Source of the DNA: Pirellulales bacterium
GTDB lineage: Bacteria > Planctomycetota > Planctomycetia > Pirellulales > Lacipirellulaceae
Direction: 5' to 3'
Assembly (NCBI GenBank): GCA_020849945.1
Contig: JADZFK010000054.1
Coordinates: 1-39,049, forward strand
DNA length: 39,049 nucleotides
In this document: one piece after another, positions 25,631 through 32,676 of the stretch
Layout: each line of letters begins with the position of its first letter
Numbering within the stretch: position 1 is the first letter of the stretch
Program-made: the position numbers and the translations under genes
The notes under the pieces: model-generated
Database searches by the model: none
Told to the model about the DNA's origin: nothing
Seen by the model: only the letters and a program-made list of their open reading frames with translations

Positions 25631-26655
25631 CGGAAGAGTAGCTCTCCTTGTACTGGCGAAAGTCGGGCAGCGAGCGGACCTGGCAGCTCGCTTGGAACAA
25701 GCCAAGGAATTGTGGCGAGTGAGTATGCGACAGGATGACTTTTTAGTAAAGCGGAGCTTTCAACAGATGGCAGGATCGGGGACGCCCGTCTTTTGGGGAA
25801 AGGCTCGACCGTCCACAAGGGGCTAAAAAGCCGCGGGCTGCGTGATTCAAAGAGTATGACGCTATTACTACGCAAGTCGTATCACCGTGGCGGCCTCCTT
25901 CTGGTGAGTACGTGGAAATTACTACCGAGGGAATCAATTCCTATGAGAATGGTGCTTACACAAACAACGCGCGTACATGCACCCCCGAACTAGAAATTAT
26001 AGCGACTGCGCTCTGGAAATCTCGAAAATTCGACATGGGCCAACCCATTGGAGGGGGGCCTTTAGGGTTCACCCGAACAACCAATCCGTGTGGTGACGGG
26101 ATACTCCTACACGGGTTTCGGTAGGTCCCCCGTTGTAGTCATTTTTTTTAATTCTATAATTTGGAATAACACGTCAATGGTACGACTTCGGTATACATAG
26201 GCGGTGCATACACCAGGGCGTGCTCGATACTATCTCGCCCATACCATCGAGCACACGCAACTGCACCGCAGATTGTTGATATTGCCTAAGCTGCCATTCT
26301 TCTGAGATTGGGCACCCTTTGAATTAGGTTCATTCGGTTTGAAGAGAGTAGATGGCAGGCACAACGGCTAGTTCTAACATGGCAATTTCCATTGGAGCCG
26401 TAGCTTGTAGCTTTATTGTGTTTGTAGCTTCATGGTGGACGAAACAGTGGTTTGCCTCAGGTATATAAGGCTTTTCGATGTCCTCGCAGTTGAACGAACC
26501 ATGCTTTAAGGACAGCGGATCTCGAAAAAAACCGGGTTCTTGCATTTTTTAGAATCAAAAAGTCTTGGAAACTACTGACTAACAATCACACCAACATCGA
26601 AAGCGATCGTAATCCCAAACGCTCGGCAAGATTGCCGACCAGGAGACCCTTCAGC
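25631..26655. other. 1-kb gene-free region upstream of the response regulator
   Basis: Lower in GC than its surroundings, with only short frames lacking ribosome sites or recognisable content (for example 26330-26545 on the minus strand). A two-stem structure lies at 26201-26269. A small hairpin CCGTGTGG/CCTACACGG is seen around 26085-26115. No known repeat family of this window occurs in it. It may be decayed sequence or a long regulatory or non-coding region. Confidence 0.6.
26201..26269. promoter_or_regulatory. Nested two-stem palindromic structure of unknown role
   Basis: Outer arms GCGGTGCA/TGCACCGC (26201-26208 / 26262-26269) enclose inner arms TGCTCGAT/ATCGAGCA (26221-26228 / 26246-26253). 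All pairs are perfect. It lies about 390 bp upstream of the response regulator. It could be a structured RNA, a terminator without a T-run, or an operator. Confidence 0.45.
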
Positions 26656-27285
26656 ATGTCGATCAACATTGTTATTGCGGATGACCATCCCGTAGTGCGA
26701 GCCGGCCTTCGTACGCTCTTAGCAGGGAGCGATATCCAAATTGTGGCGGAGGCCTGCGATGGCATTTCGGCCTACAAGCTTGTGAACAAGCACCGTCCGA
26801 GCCTTGCCTTGCTGGATGTTCGGATGCCAGATGGCGATGGACTTAGCTGCCTGGCGCGTATCAAACTCGATTTGCCGAATGTTGCCGTGGTGATGCTGAG
26901 CGGGTACGACAATCCGACGTATGTAGCCCGTGCCGTGGCCCTTGGTGCGTCGGGGTATCTGCTCAAGAACGCTTCGCGGGATGAGATCATCAAGGCGATC
27001 AAGACGTCCGCCGGCGGCGAGACGATATGGTCGCGGGAAGAATTACGACGGGTCACGGGTGCATTGGCCGTCCCGCGGAATGGCGAAGGCGATCTGCTGC
27101 TTACGAAGCGAGAAGGCGAAGTGCTGAAGCAATTGGCCTTCGGCCTGACGAATAAGGAAATTGCGCAGTCGCTCGGTATTAGTTACGAAACGGTGAAGGA
27201 ACACGTGCAGCACATTCTGCGAAAGATCGGCGTCACAGACCGCACGCAAGCAGCCGTTTGGGCTGTGCGAAAGAACTTGGTATAA
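26656..27285 (+). CDS. NarL/FixJ-family response regulator
   Basis: 209 residues. The receiver domain has the acidic pair in IVIADDHPVVRAG, phospho-acceptor Asp54 (LALLDVRMPDGDG), a conserved Ser in VVMLSGYD and Lys in GYLLKNAS. The C-terminal LuxR-type HTH reads LTKREGEVLKQLAFGLTNKEIAQSLGIS, then YETVKEHVQHILRKIGV. The frame opens at 26632, but ATG 26656 (MSINIVIADD) has AGGAG about 10 bp upstream and starts where the family does. No histidine kinase is adjacent, so it is an orphan with a long upstream region. Confidence 0.92.
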   Translation: MSINIVIADDHPVVRAGLRTLLAGSDIQIVAEACDGISAYKLVNKHRPSLALLDVRMPDGDGLSCLARIKLDLPNVAVVMLSGYDNPTYVARAVALGASGYLLKNASRDEIIKAIKTSAGGETIWSREELRRVTGALAVPRNGEGDLLLTKREGEVLKQLAFGLTNKEIAQSLGISYETVKEHVQHILRKIGVTDRTQAAVWAVRKNLV

Positions 27286-27327
27286 GGTAGGCGAACAAAA
27301 CGGTTTGAACGTTTGCCGGTCGCCCCA

Positions 27328-27440
27328 AGCGGATTTCGGATTTCGGGTTGCCGAGGGCCGAAATGCAAACTCGATAGTATTTGGTATGCGATTCGGATTC
27401 GATTTTTGCCTCGATCCGCAATCCGCAATCCGCAATTTCC
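27328..27440. repeat. Heptamer element H5 with inverted heptamer ends
   Basis: The left end has GCGGATTTCGGATTTCGGG (7-bp units GGATTTC). The right end has ATCCGCAATCCGCAATCCGC (units CAATCCG). GCGGATT on the left is the reverse complement of AATCCGC on the right. CAATCCG is also a unit of H2 and H3. The core between (about 27350-27410) is AT-richer and differs from the H2/H3 core. Confidence 0.7.
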
Positions 27441-27616
27441 CATGTCCGCCTCGGCTCGGCGGACCTGCTGGGTGACCACGGTGGCGGTGCTCCGAACCGC
27501 CCACAAACGATCTCGCGGCAACAAGGTCTGCCAAGAATAAGCATTGGCTCCTTGCTCTTCGCGCCCCGTCCCGGGTAGAGTTTTAGCTCGTAGTTTGCTC
27601 GGGTTGGGGGAGTGTT

Positions 27617-27664
27617 GCGGCACGGACTTTAGTCCGTACGTGCCACGGACTGAAGTCCGTGCCA
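27617..27664. repeat. REP-like palindrome doublet (CACGGACT family)
   Basis: CACGGACTTTAGTCCGTA (27621-27638) and CACGGACTGAAGTCCGTG (27644-27661), 5 bp apart. They have the same TTT/TGA centre variants, in the same order, as the doublet at 4839-4880, so the doublet itself looks like the repeated unit. Confidence 0.8.
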
Positions 27665-27781
27665 TGTGTTGCAGTCGTGGGCCGCGTGGGGTTGAGCGCG
27701 ACCGAGCACCGCAATTCGGGTGACAACCGACTTGCCTATTATCTTTACTCTTTCATCGCAGTTTGTATTCGCAGATCGTTT

Positions 27782-29458
27782 ATGGCTCAGAAGTACATCT
27801 TTCAAATGTCTCGCCTGACGAAAAAAATTGGTCAGCGCGAGGTGCTCAAGGATATTTGGCTGGCGTTTTACCCGGGCGCGAAGATCGGCGTGCTGGGCCG
27901 CAATGGCTCGGGCAAGAGCACGCTCTTGCGGATCATGGCGGGAAAGGACAAGAACTTCGACGGTGAAGCCCGGCTGAGCGATGGGTTCACCGTCGGTTTG
28001 TTGGAACAAGAGCCGCAGCTCGACCCGGACAAAGACGTGTTCGGCAACGTGCAAGAAGCGGTAGCCTCGACGCGGGCCTTGCTGACCGAGTTTGAGCAGC
28101 TTTCCGAGAAACTGGGCGAGGTCACGGACCCCGACCAGATGGAGAAATTGCTGGATCGCCAGGCGAAGGTGCAAGACAAGATCGATGCCTGCAATGCGTG
28201 GGAGCTTGATCGGCAGGTTGAAATTGCGATGAGCGCGATGAACTTGCCGCCGGGCGATGCGGATGTGGCGAAACTTTCTGGCGGCGAGCGGCGACGCGTG
28301 GCGCTGTGCAAGCTGTTGCTCGAGAAACCCGACCTGTTGCTGCTCGATGAGCCGACGAACCACTTGGATGCCGAGAGCGTCGCTTGGCTCGAGCGTCACT
28401 TGGAGGAGTACGCTGGCACGGTTGTTGCGGTGACGCACGATCGCTACTTTTTGGATAACGCCGCGAAGTGGATTCTCGAACTCGATCGCGGCCAGGGCTA
28501 CCCGTTTGAAGGCAATTACTCTTCGTGGCTCGAGCAGAAGGAGAAGCGGCTGGCCGTTGAAGAGAAGCAAGCCAGCGCACGGCAGAAGACGCTCGCCCGC
28601 GAACTCGAATGGGTCCGTGCATCGGCGAAGGCGCGACAAGCGAAGAGCAAGGCCCGTATTCAGGCCTATGAAAAAATGGCGGCCGAGCAATTCGAAGACA
28701 AGCCCGAGGAGCTTGAGATTCAAATACCGCCGGGTCCGCGGCTCGGCGACATGGTCATCGAGGCCCACAACCTGGGTAAATCGTATGGCGACCGGGTGAT
28801 CTTCGAGAACGTGAATTTCCGATTGCCGGCCGGTGGGATCGTCGGCATCATCGGCCCCAACGGTGCCGGCAAGACGACGCTGCTGCGGATGTTGATGGGC
28901 CAGGAAACACCCGACCAGGGCGAACTCAAGATCGGCCCCACCGTGGTACTTGGCTATGTCGATCAATCGCGCGACGACCTGAAGGCCGACAGCAGCGTGT
29001 ACGATGAAATATCGGGCGGCCACGATACGCTCGAAATGGGCGGCCGTAAACTCAATTCGCGGGCCTATGTTTCGCGCTTCAACTTTACGGGCCAAGACCA
29101 ACAGAAGAAAGTCGGCGTCCTTTCCGGCGGCGAGCGGAACCGCGTTCACCTGGCCAAGCTGCTGCGTCGTGGCTCGAACGTGTTGTTACTCGATGAACCG
29201 ACGAACGATCTGGATGTCGATACGCTTCGCGCGCTGGAGGAAGCCGTAGAGAACTTCGTCGGTTGCGCGGTCGTGGTGAGCCACGACCGCTGGTTCCTCG
29301 ACCGCCTTGCCACGCACATCTTGGCGTTCGAAGGCGACGGGTACGTTCACTGGTGCGAAGGCAACTTCCAAACCTACGAAGACCAACGCCACGAGCGACT
29401 CGGAACCAGCGCAGACGAACCGAAACGCTTCCGCTATAAAAAGCTACAACACAGTTGA
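27782..29458 (+). CDS. ettA: Energy-dependent translational throttle protein EttA (ABC-F)
   Basis: Soluble ABC-F ATPase that binds the ribosomal E site and gates translation according to ATP/ADP. 558 residues versus 555 in E. coli. Two ABC domains: Walker [10 protein letters not shown] and GPNGAGKTT, signatures [11 protein letters not shown] and [11 protein letters not shown], Walker [13 protein letters not shown] and [12 protein letters not shown]. Between them is a charged linker ([20 protein letters not shown]). An arm insertion lies in the first domain at about residues 95-145. There are no membrane segments. I start at ATG 27782 ([12 protein letters not shown]), the family start; the open frame begins at 27659 inside a repeat. 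A strong inverted repeat follows the stop. Confidence 0.95.
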   Translation: MAQKYIFQMSRLTKKIGQREVLKDIWLAFYPGAKIGVLGRNGSGKSTLLRIMAGKDKNFDGEARLSDGFTVGLLEQEPQLDPDKDVFGNVQEAVASTRALLTEFEQLSEKLGEVTDPDQMEKLLDRQAKVQDKIDACNAWELDRQVEIAMSAMNLPPGDADVAKLSGGERRRVALCKLLLEKPDLLLLDEPTNHLDAESVAWLERHLEEYAGTVVAVTHDRYFLDNAAKWILELDRGQGYPFEGNYSSWLEQKEKRLAVEEKQASARQKTLARELEWVRASAKARQAKSKARIQAYEKMAAEQFEDKPEELEIQIPPGPRLGDMVIEAHNLGKSYGDRVIFENVNFRLPAGGIVGIIGPNGAGKTTLLRMLMGQETPDQGELKIGPTVVLGYVDQSRDDLKADSSVYDEISGGHDTLEMGGRKLNSRAYVSRFNFTGQDQQKKVGVLSGGERNRVHLAKLLRRGSNVLLLDEPTNDLDVDTLRALEEAVENFVGCAVVVSHDRWFLDRLATHILAFEGDGYVHWCEGNFQTYEDQRHERLGTSADEPKRFRYKKLQHS

Positions 29459-29545
29459 GGATGCAGGATTGGGGATGCAGGGGGCAGGGGGGCCGAACCA
29501 CAATGGCTTGTCCCAGCCCCCTGCATCCAGCATCCTTTATCCTTA
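29459..29545. terminator. Inverted repeat after ettA, possible terminator
   Basis: GGATGCAGGGGGC (29473-29485) pairs perfectly with GCCCCCTGCATCC (29516-29528). An outer AGGATGCAGGATT pairs loosely with CAGCATCCTTTATCC. There is no clean T-run, so termination is possible but unproven. It could also be another intergenic repeat. Confidence 0.5.
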
Positions 29546-29586
29546 TTCACAACCCAACATTGATCTTTAGATAGGAGCTTTCCCCC

Positions 29587-29760
29587 GTGAGTGTCGTTCG
29601 CGTTGGTGCTACGAAGAAGTTTTCAGATAACTGGGAGAATATCTTTGGCGGTGGCCGGTCGTCGGCCAAGAGGAAATCGCCCAAGAAGGCCGCCAAGGCG
29701 GTGAAGAAGAAAGTGAGTGGCAAGAAACCGCTGGCAGCCAAGAAGCGGAAGAAGAAGTAG
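29587..29760 (+). CDS. 57-residue lysine-rich protein, GTG start
   Basis: This short gene starts at GTG 29587 with AGGAG 9 bp upstream. The first half is VSVVRVGATKKFSDNWENIF, a compact motif I recall from small conserved planctomycete proteins. The second half is a Lys/Ala/Arg tail (17 lysines of 57 residues) like a histone H1-type tail. It probably binds nucleic acid or the ribosome; this is inferred from composition only. It lies 128 bp after ettA on the same strand. Confidence 0.8.
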   Translation: MSVVRVGATKKFSDNWENIFGGGRSSAKRKSPKKAAKAVKKKVSGKKPLAAKKRKKK

Positions 29761-30255
29761 GCACTGCGGGGCATCCGGGCGTTTGCGTTTTCGGTTTTCC
29801 ATTCATGCGATCGGAACGCGGCGCAATGGTTTAGCGGCGCGGTCGTGATGGTATTGGAAAGTGGGCAACCGATTTCGGTACAAGCGGCGAAGCGAACCGG
29901 TTCAAACGGCGGCTAGGAGGCCGCCGCTCACTCGAATTGACATCTGAATCACAAGCTCGGAGCGGAGGGGGAACGGGCGAGTTTCCTTGCGTGTGGAGGC
30001 CTTCTGCCGCCCAACCGCTACGATTGATACCAGTGCCGGCAGGCCGGAAAATTTGCCCAAAACGCCCGGTTTTCCCTAAAATCGGCATGGCGGTTGGCCG
30101 AAATGGCAATTAAAGTGTGAAATTCCCACCTATCATCCGCGCAGGCAACCGGTTGCCTGCCAAACGGTGGCCCGCTTCTCGGACCGCCGTTGCAAAGAAT
30201 GAGTGACTGGGTTCGTTTTGTTTCCACGCTATTGAGTTTATTAGGAGTGACGATC
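29761..30255. other. Gene-free region with palindromes
   Basis: 495 bp. GGCGGC TAGGAG GCCGCC (about 29910-29928) is a small hairpin of a type common between genes here. The perfect 20-bp palindrome at 30141-30160 is annotated separately. No gene is seen. The promoter of the 107-residue gene probably lies in 30165-30240. Confidence 0.65.
30141..30160. promoter_or_regulatory. Perfect 20-bp palindrome upstream of the 107-aa gene
   Basis: GCAGGCAACCGGTTGCCTGC is fully palindromic with no loop, so it is more operator-like than hairpin-like. It lies 96 bp upstream of the start codon at 30256. It could be a dimeric regulator site or another repeat family; nothing else in the window matches it. Confidence 0.4.
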
Positions 30256-30579
30256 ATGCAGAATTGCCAAGCCACCTGGGAGGACGAAGAAAACAATCGC
30301 CACGTCGAGTTGGTGGTGAACTACCGACTCGACGAATCGCGGGTTGAAATCAACAACGTCACTCCGACCCGCGTTACGTTCTTCTGCCCCACCTCGGGGA
30401 ACAAGCTTCGTTCGATCGGCGTATGGACCGACGGCGGCCGCCGCATGTTGGCCCAACAGGCCCACGAAGCGGGGCGCATCGATGCGGTGAAGAACGATAT
30501 CGCCGAAGGCCGTGTCGTGGAAATCAAACACCCCACGCCGAACTACACGGGCAAGCTGGCACCGGTGCTGCAGGCGTAA
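30256..30579 (+). CDS. Hypothetical protein, 107 aa
   Basis: Small soluble protein starting at ATG 30256 with TAGGAG about 9 bp upstream. The longer frame to 30190 lacks a ribosome site. The sequence is alpha/beta: an acidic start (ATWEDEENNRHVELVVNY), then TRVTFFCPTSGNKLRSIGVWTDGG and a basic helix. No domain is recognised. Its codon use and ribosome site look like those of a real, well-expressed gene. A repeat element follows 12 bp after the stop. Confidence 0.75.
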   Translation: MQNCQATWEDEENNRHVELVVNYRLDESRVEINNVTPTRVTFFCPTSGNKLRSIGVWTDGGRRMLAQQAHEAGRIDAVKNDIAEGRVVEIKHPTPNYTGKLAPVLQA

Positions 30580-30590
30580 CTTCATGCATA

Positions 30591-30729
30591 CACCACAGAG
30601 ACGCTGGGAATACGGAGGAAGAGTCGATTGGCCATTTGATAGATAGGTCATTTCTGTAATGGCCAATGACAAATGACCAAATTGCAATGACCGATCTGCT
30701 TTCCCCGTGCCTCCGAGTCTCTGTGGTGA
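30591..30729. repeat. Heptamer element H6 with 12-bp terminal inverted repeats
   Basis: Ends CACCACAGAGAC (30591-30602) and GTCTCTGTGGTG (30718-30729) are perfect inverted repeats. Inside are ACGGAGGAAGAGTCGATTGG and a 7-bp-periodic stretch AATGGCC, AATGACA, AATGACC, AAATTGC, AATGACC (about 30659-30692). GGCCATT and AGGTCATT on its left are the inverse of these units. CAATGACCGATCTGCTTTCC on the right matches CAATGATAGATTGGCTTTTC in H1. It fills the gap between two converging genes. Confidence 0.8.
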
Positions 30730-30747
30730 GTTTGTCTTTCCCAGAGA

Positions 30748-31311
30748 TTACGCGCGGGCCAGGAACTCGCCGCTTCGGGTGTCGACGCGGATCATTTCGC
30801 CTTCTTTTAGATACTCTGGCACGTACACGAGAAGGCCTGTTTCGAGTGTGGCGGGTTTGGTGCGCGCGGTGGCCGAATTGCCTTTTACGGCGGGGTCGCA
30901 CTGCGTGATCTTCAGGTCGACGGCCGTGGGTAGTTGCACGCCCACGCACTGGCCGTTGTAGATCATCGCGAGCATGCCTTGCAGGTCTTCGGTGATGTAC
31001 TGCAATTCGTTGGCGACGTCGGGCCGGGCGAGCGTGTATTGGTTGTAATCGCCGCTATCGAGGAAGTGGGCCTCGTCGTTGTCGGCATACATGAAGGTTA
31101 CTTCGCGGCGTAGGAAGTCGGCTTCATCGAGCCCGTCGGTGCCTTTGAGCGTGATGTCGGTCTTCTGCTTCGTGAGCAAATTCCGCGCGCGAAATTTGTA
31201 GAGCGTCGCACTACCACGCGCCGAGGGCGATTGTACCGTAACGCTCTCGATCATGTGCGGAGCATCGGAATAATTAACGACGAAGCCAGGTTTGAGTTCT
31301 TTGGCGAGCAT
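30748..31311 (-). CDS. efpL: Elongation factor P-like protein (EfpL/YeiP type)
   Basis: 187 residues, three-domain EF-P fold that relieves ribosome stalling at proline-rich and related motifs. The domain I loop reads QSPSARGSATLYKFR, matching the YeiP/EfpL group (QSPTARGAATLYKMR in E. coli). The tip residue is Arg32 in place of the modified Lys of canonical EF-P. The C-terminal KGNSATARTKPATLETGL is also YeiP-like. The ATG is only 6 bp from a heptamer element and has no clear Shine-Dalgarno sequence. The 166-residue gene lies upstream on the same strand beyond that element. Confidence 0.92.
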   Translation of the reverse strand: MLAKELKPGFVVNYSDAPHMIESVTVQSPSARGSATLYKFRARNLLTKQKTDITLKGTDGLDEADFLRREVTFMYADNDEAHFLDSGDYNQYTLARPDVANELQYITEDLQGMLAMIYNGQCVGVQLPTAVDLKITQCDPAVKGNSATARTKPATLETGLLVYVPEYLKEGEMIRVDTRSGEFLARA

Positions 31312-31317
31312 GGGGAA

Positions 31318-31606
31318 GTCAAGAGCTTAGAGTCAAGAGTCGAGAGCCAGAGTACAGGGCCAAACCGTTCTTTTCGGGTATCCAATAGAATGAATATCAA
31401 TCAGCCCCGGCTTTGCCTGGGGCTGCGTGTACAACTGATTGGCCCTGAGCCAGAGTACCAGAACAACGAGCGAACGCAATCCCTCCTGTCTGGCTCTTGG
31501 CTCTTGGCTCTTGGCTCTTGACTCTTGACTCTTGACTCTTGACTCTTGACTCTTGACTCTTGACTCTTGACTCTTGGCTCTTGACTCTTGGCTCTTGACT
31601 CTTGAC
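31318..31606. repeat. Heptamer element H7 with inverted arrays, interrupted by a miniature element
   Basis: The left array (31318-31355) is made of units GTCAAGA, GCTTAGA, GTCAAGA, GTCGAGA, GCCAGAG. The right array (about 31490-31606) has some 16 units TTGGCTC/TTGACTC, the inverse of the left. The miniature element at 31356-31446 lies between, flanked by direct repeats. The right array runs into the stop codon of the 166-residue gene (31607). The left array lies just 6 bp from the efpL start. Confidence 0.85.
31356..31446 (+). mobile_element. AGGGCC-ended miniature element, copy 3, with perfect 12-bp target duplication
   Basis: A 91-bp element. The left end is AGGGCCAAACCGTTCTTTTC. The right end, read inward, is AGGGCCAATCAGTTG. 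It is flanked by GAGCCAGAGTAC on both sides (31344-31355, 31447-31458), an exact 12-bp direct repeat. The interior has a CAGCCCCGG/CCTGGGGCTG hairpin (31401-31425) and CTTTTCGGGTATCC, both shared with copy 1. It is inserted in heptamer element H7. Confidence 0.88.
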
Positions 31607-32107
31607 TCACGTCAGCACGGTGCCCGAGGCGGGGTCGATGGGTAAGCCGCGGGTTAGTTTGGCGAGGGCTGTTACGACGTTGAGCAGGCTCGAGGGATCG
31701 AGCGAGTTTGATTCCCAATCGTCTTCGTCGTCGAACTGGTCGGCCGCGTACGAATTGCGCACACGTTCAAACATCATGATATCGAGCCGGGCGTCGGCCT
31801 TGAGCATCAACTGCAGGTGCTTGGCGGAAAGGTCGCCTTTCATCTGCTTGGCGAGTTCGACGCTTTGCCCGCTCACCGCTTCGCCGTGCTCGAAGTTGAC
31901 CTCCAGGGCGGCGTTGTCTTGCGGGGCTTCGACAAACACCGATTCAAACATTCCGTCCTCGTCCCCTTCGAGGTTTTGGAGTTTGAGTTGGCGCGATGCC
32001 TCGGTAATGGCGGCCTCGACCTGGGTGACCGTGGGCCGATCGGCTTCGTTGAACAACACGAAATACGTGTCGCGCCATTCGAGTTGTTCGTCGTTGAGCG
32101 TGTTCAT
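31607..32107 (-). CDS. Hypothetical acidic protein, 166 aa
   Basis: From ATG 32107 (MNTLNDEQLEWRDTYFVLF); the longer frame to 32161 is not supported. The protein is soluble and acidic. The first 110 residues look alpha/beta (ADRPTVTQVEAAITEASRQL; DARLDIMMFERV). An Asp/Glu stretch (QFDDEDDWESN) and an amphipathic helix follow (SLLNVVTALAKLTRGLP). I recognise no family. It probably precedes efpL in the same transcript unless the 295-bp repeat-filled gap separates them. The stop codon directly abuts heptamer array H7. Confidence 0.75.
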   Translation of the reverse strand: MNTLNDEQLEWRDTYFVLFNEADRPTVTQVEAAITEASRQLKLQNLEGDEDGMFESVFVEAPQDNAALEVNFEHGEAVSGQSVELAKQMKGDLSAKHLQLMLKADARLDIMMFERVRNSYAADQFDDEDDWESNSLDPSSLLNVVTALAKLTRGLPIDPASGTVLT

Positions 32108-32396
32108 GGCGGTGTTGTGAAACGGTCTAGGATGGCCACAAAGAGGCACAAGAATGCACAAAAAACAAAACGGAAACTAATGACCTGGCAGCATTTCAAC
32201 TTGCAGGCATGATTGTGAAACAATTGGACAGGAGAATAAGATGTTCTGGATGAGCAGAATTGTTGGTTCTGCCGCGGGGCAAGTTGCCACGGCAAGCAAG
32301 CCCCGCATGGGTTTCAGTTTCTTATCTTGCAGAACCTGCCGGTTGTGTTATCCCGTCTAAGAACGTGTTTTTTCGTGGCGGAGTCATTCCGTGGAG

Positions 32397-32663
32397 TTAC
32401 CATTTGCCGTCGTCATCGCCGCCATCGTCGTCGTACTCGCCATCGTCGGGCACGTCCAGGTCGCTTTGCCACGATTCGAGACGTTGCATTACTTCATCGC
32501 GTTCGGCCAAGGAAGCCCACACGCTTTCGCCTTGTTCGAGTCGGATTTCGTAGGAACCTTCGCGAACGCAGTCTTCTTCGCCACAGAAGTGGGGCGTCGC
32601 GCTGACCCAGACGACGCGATACAAGGGAACATGTTTATCGTCGATTCGACAAAAGACAGACAT
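32397..32663 (-). CDS. Hypothetical acidic protein, 88 aa
   Basis: The start MSVFCRIDDKHVPLYRVVWV is followed by two cysteines (PHFCGEEDC), then EGSYEIRLEQGESVWASLAERDEVMQRLESW and a very acidic tail (DVPDDGEYDDDGG). No domain is recognised. It lies 13 bp after the proC stop on the same strand and is probably co-transcribed with proC. The 289 bp beyond it contain a hairpin (GCGGGGC/GCCCCGC, about 32273-32306) but no gene. Confidence 0.65.
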   Translation of the reverse strand: MSVFCRIDDKHVPLYRVVWVSATPHFCGEEDCVREGSYEIRLEQGESVWASLAERDEVMQRLESWQSDLDVPDDGEYDDDGGDDDGKW

Positions 32664-32676
32664 ACGTTTCGTGTCC

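Larger units (their letters stand above)
27286..27781. other. Gene-free region between response regulator and ettA
   Basis: 496 bp. It holds heptamer element H5 (about 27328-27440), a GAGCCGAGC-like arm (GTCCGCCTCGGCTCGGCGGAC, 27445-27465 approximately) and a REP-like doublet (27617-27664). An in-frame upstream extension of ettA exists but is not supported. Confidence 0.7.

Noticed and set aside
25793..25993. 66-residue plus frame in the 25.7-26.6 kb gap
   Set aside because: No ribosome site and arbitrary composition; it probably arises by chance.
26330..26545. 71-residue minus-strand frame upstream of the response regulator
   Set aside because: No ribosome site, no recognisable content, and the frame covers part of a likely non-coding region.
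27629..29149. 506-residue minus-strand frame opposite ettA
   Set aside because: Long only because of codon bias in ettA; no recognisable motif, while ettA is unambiguous.
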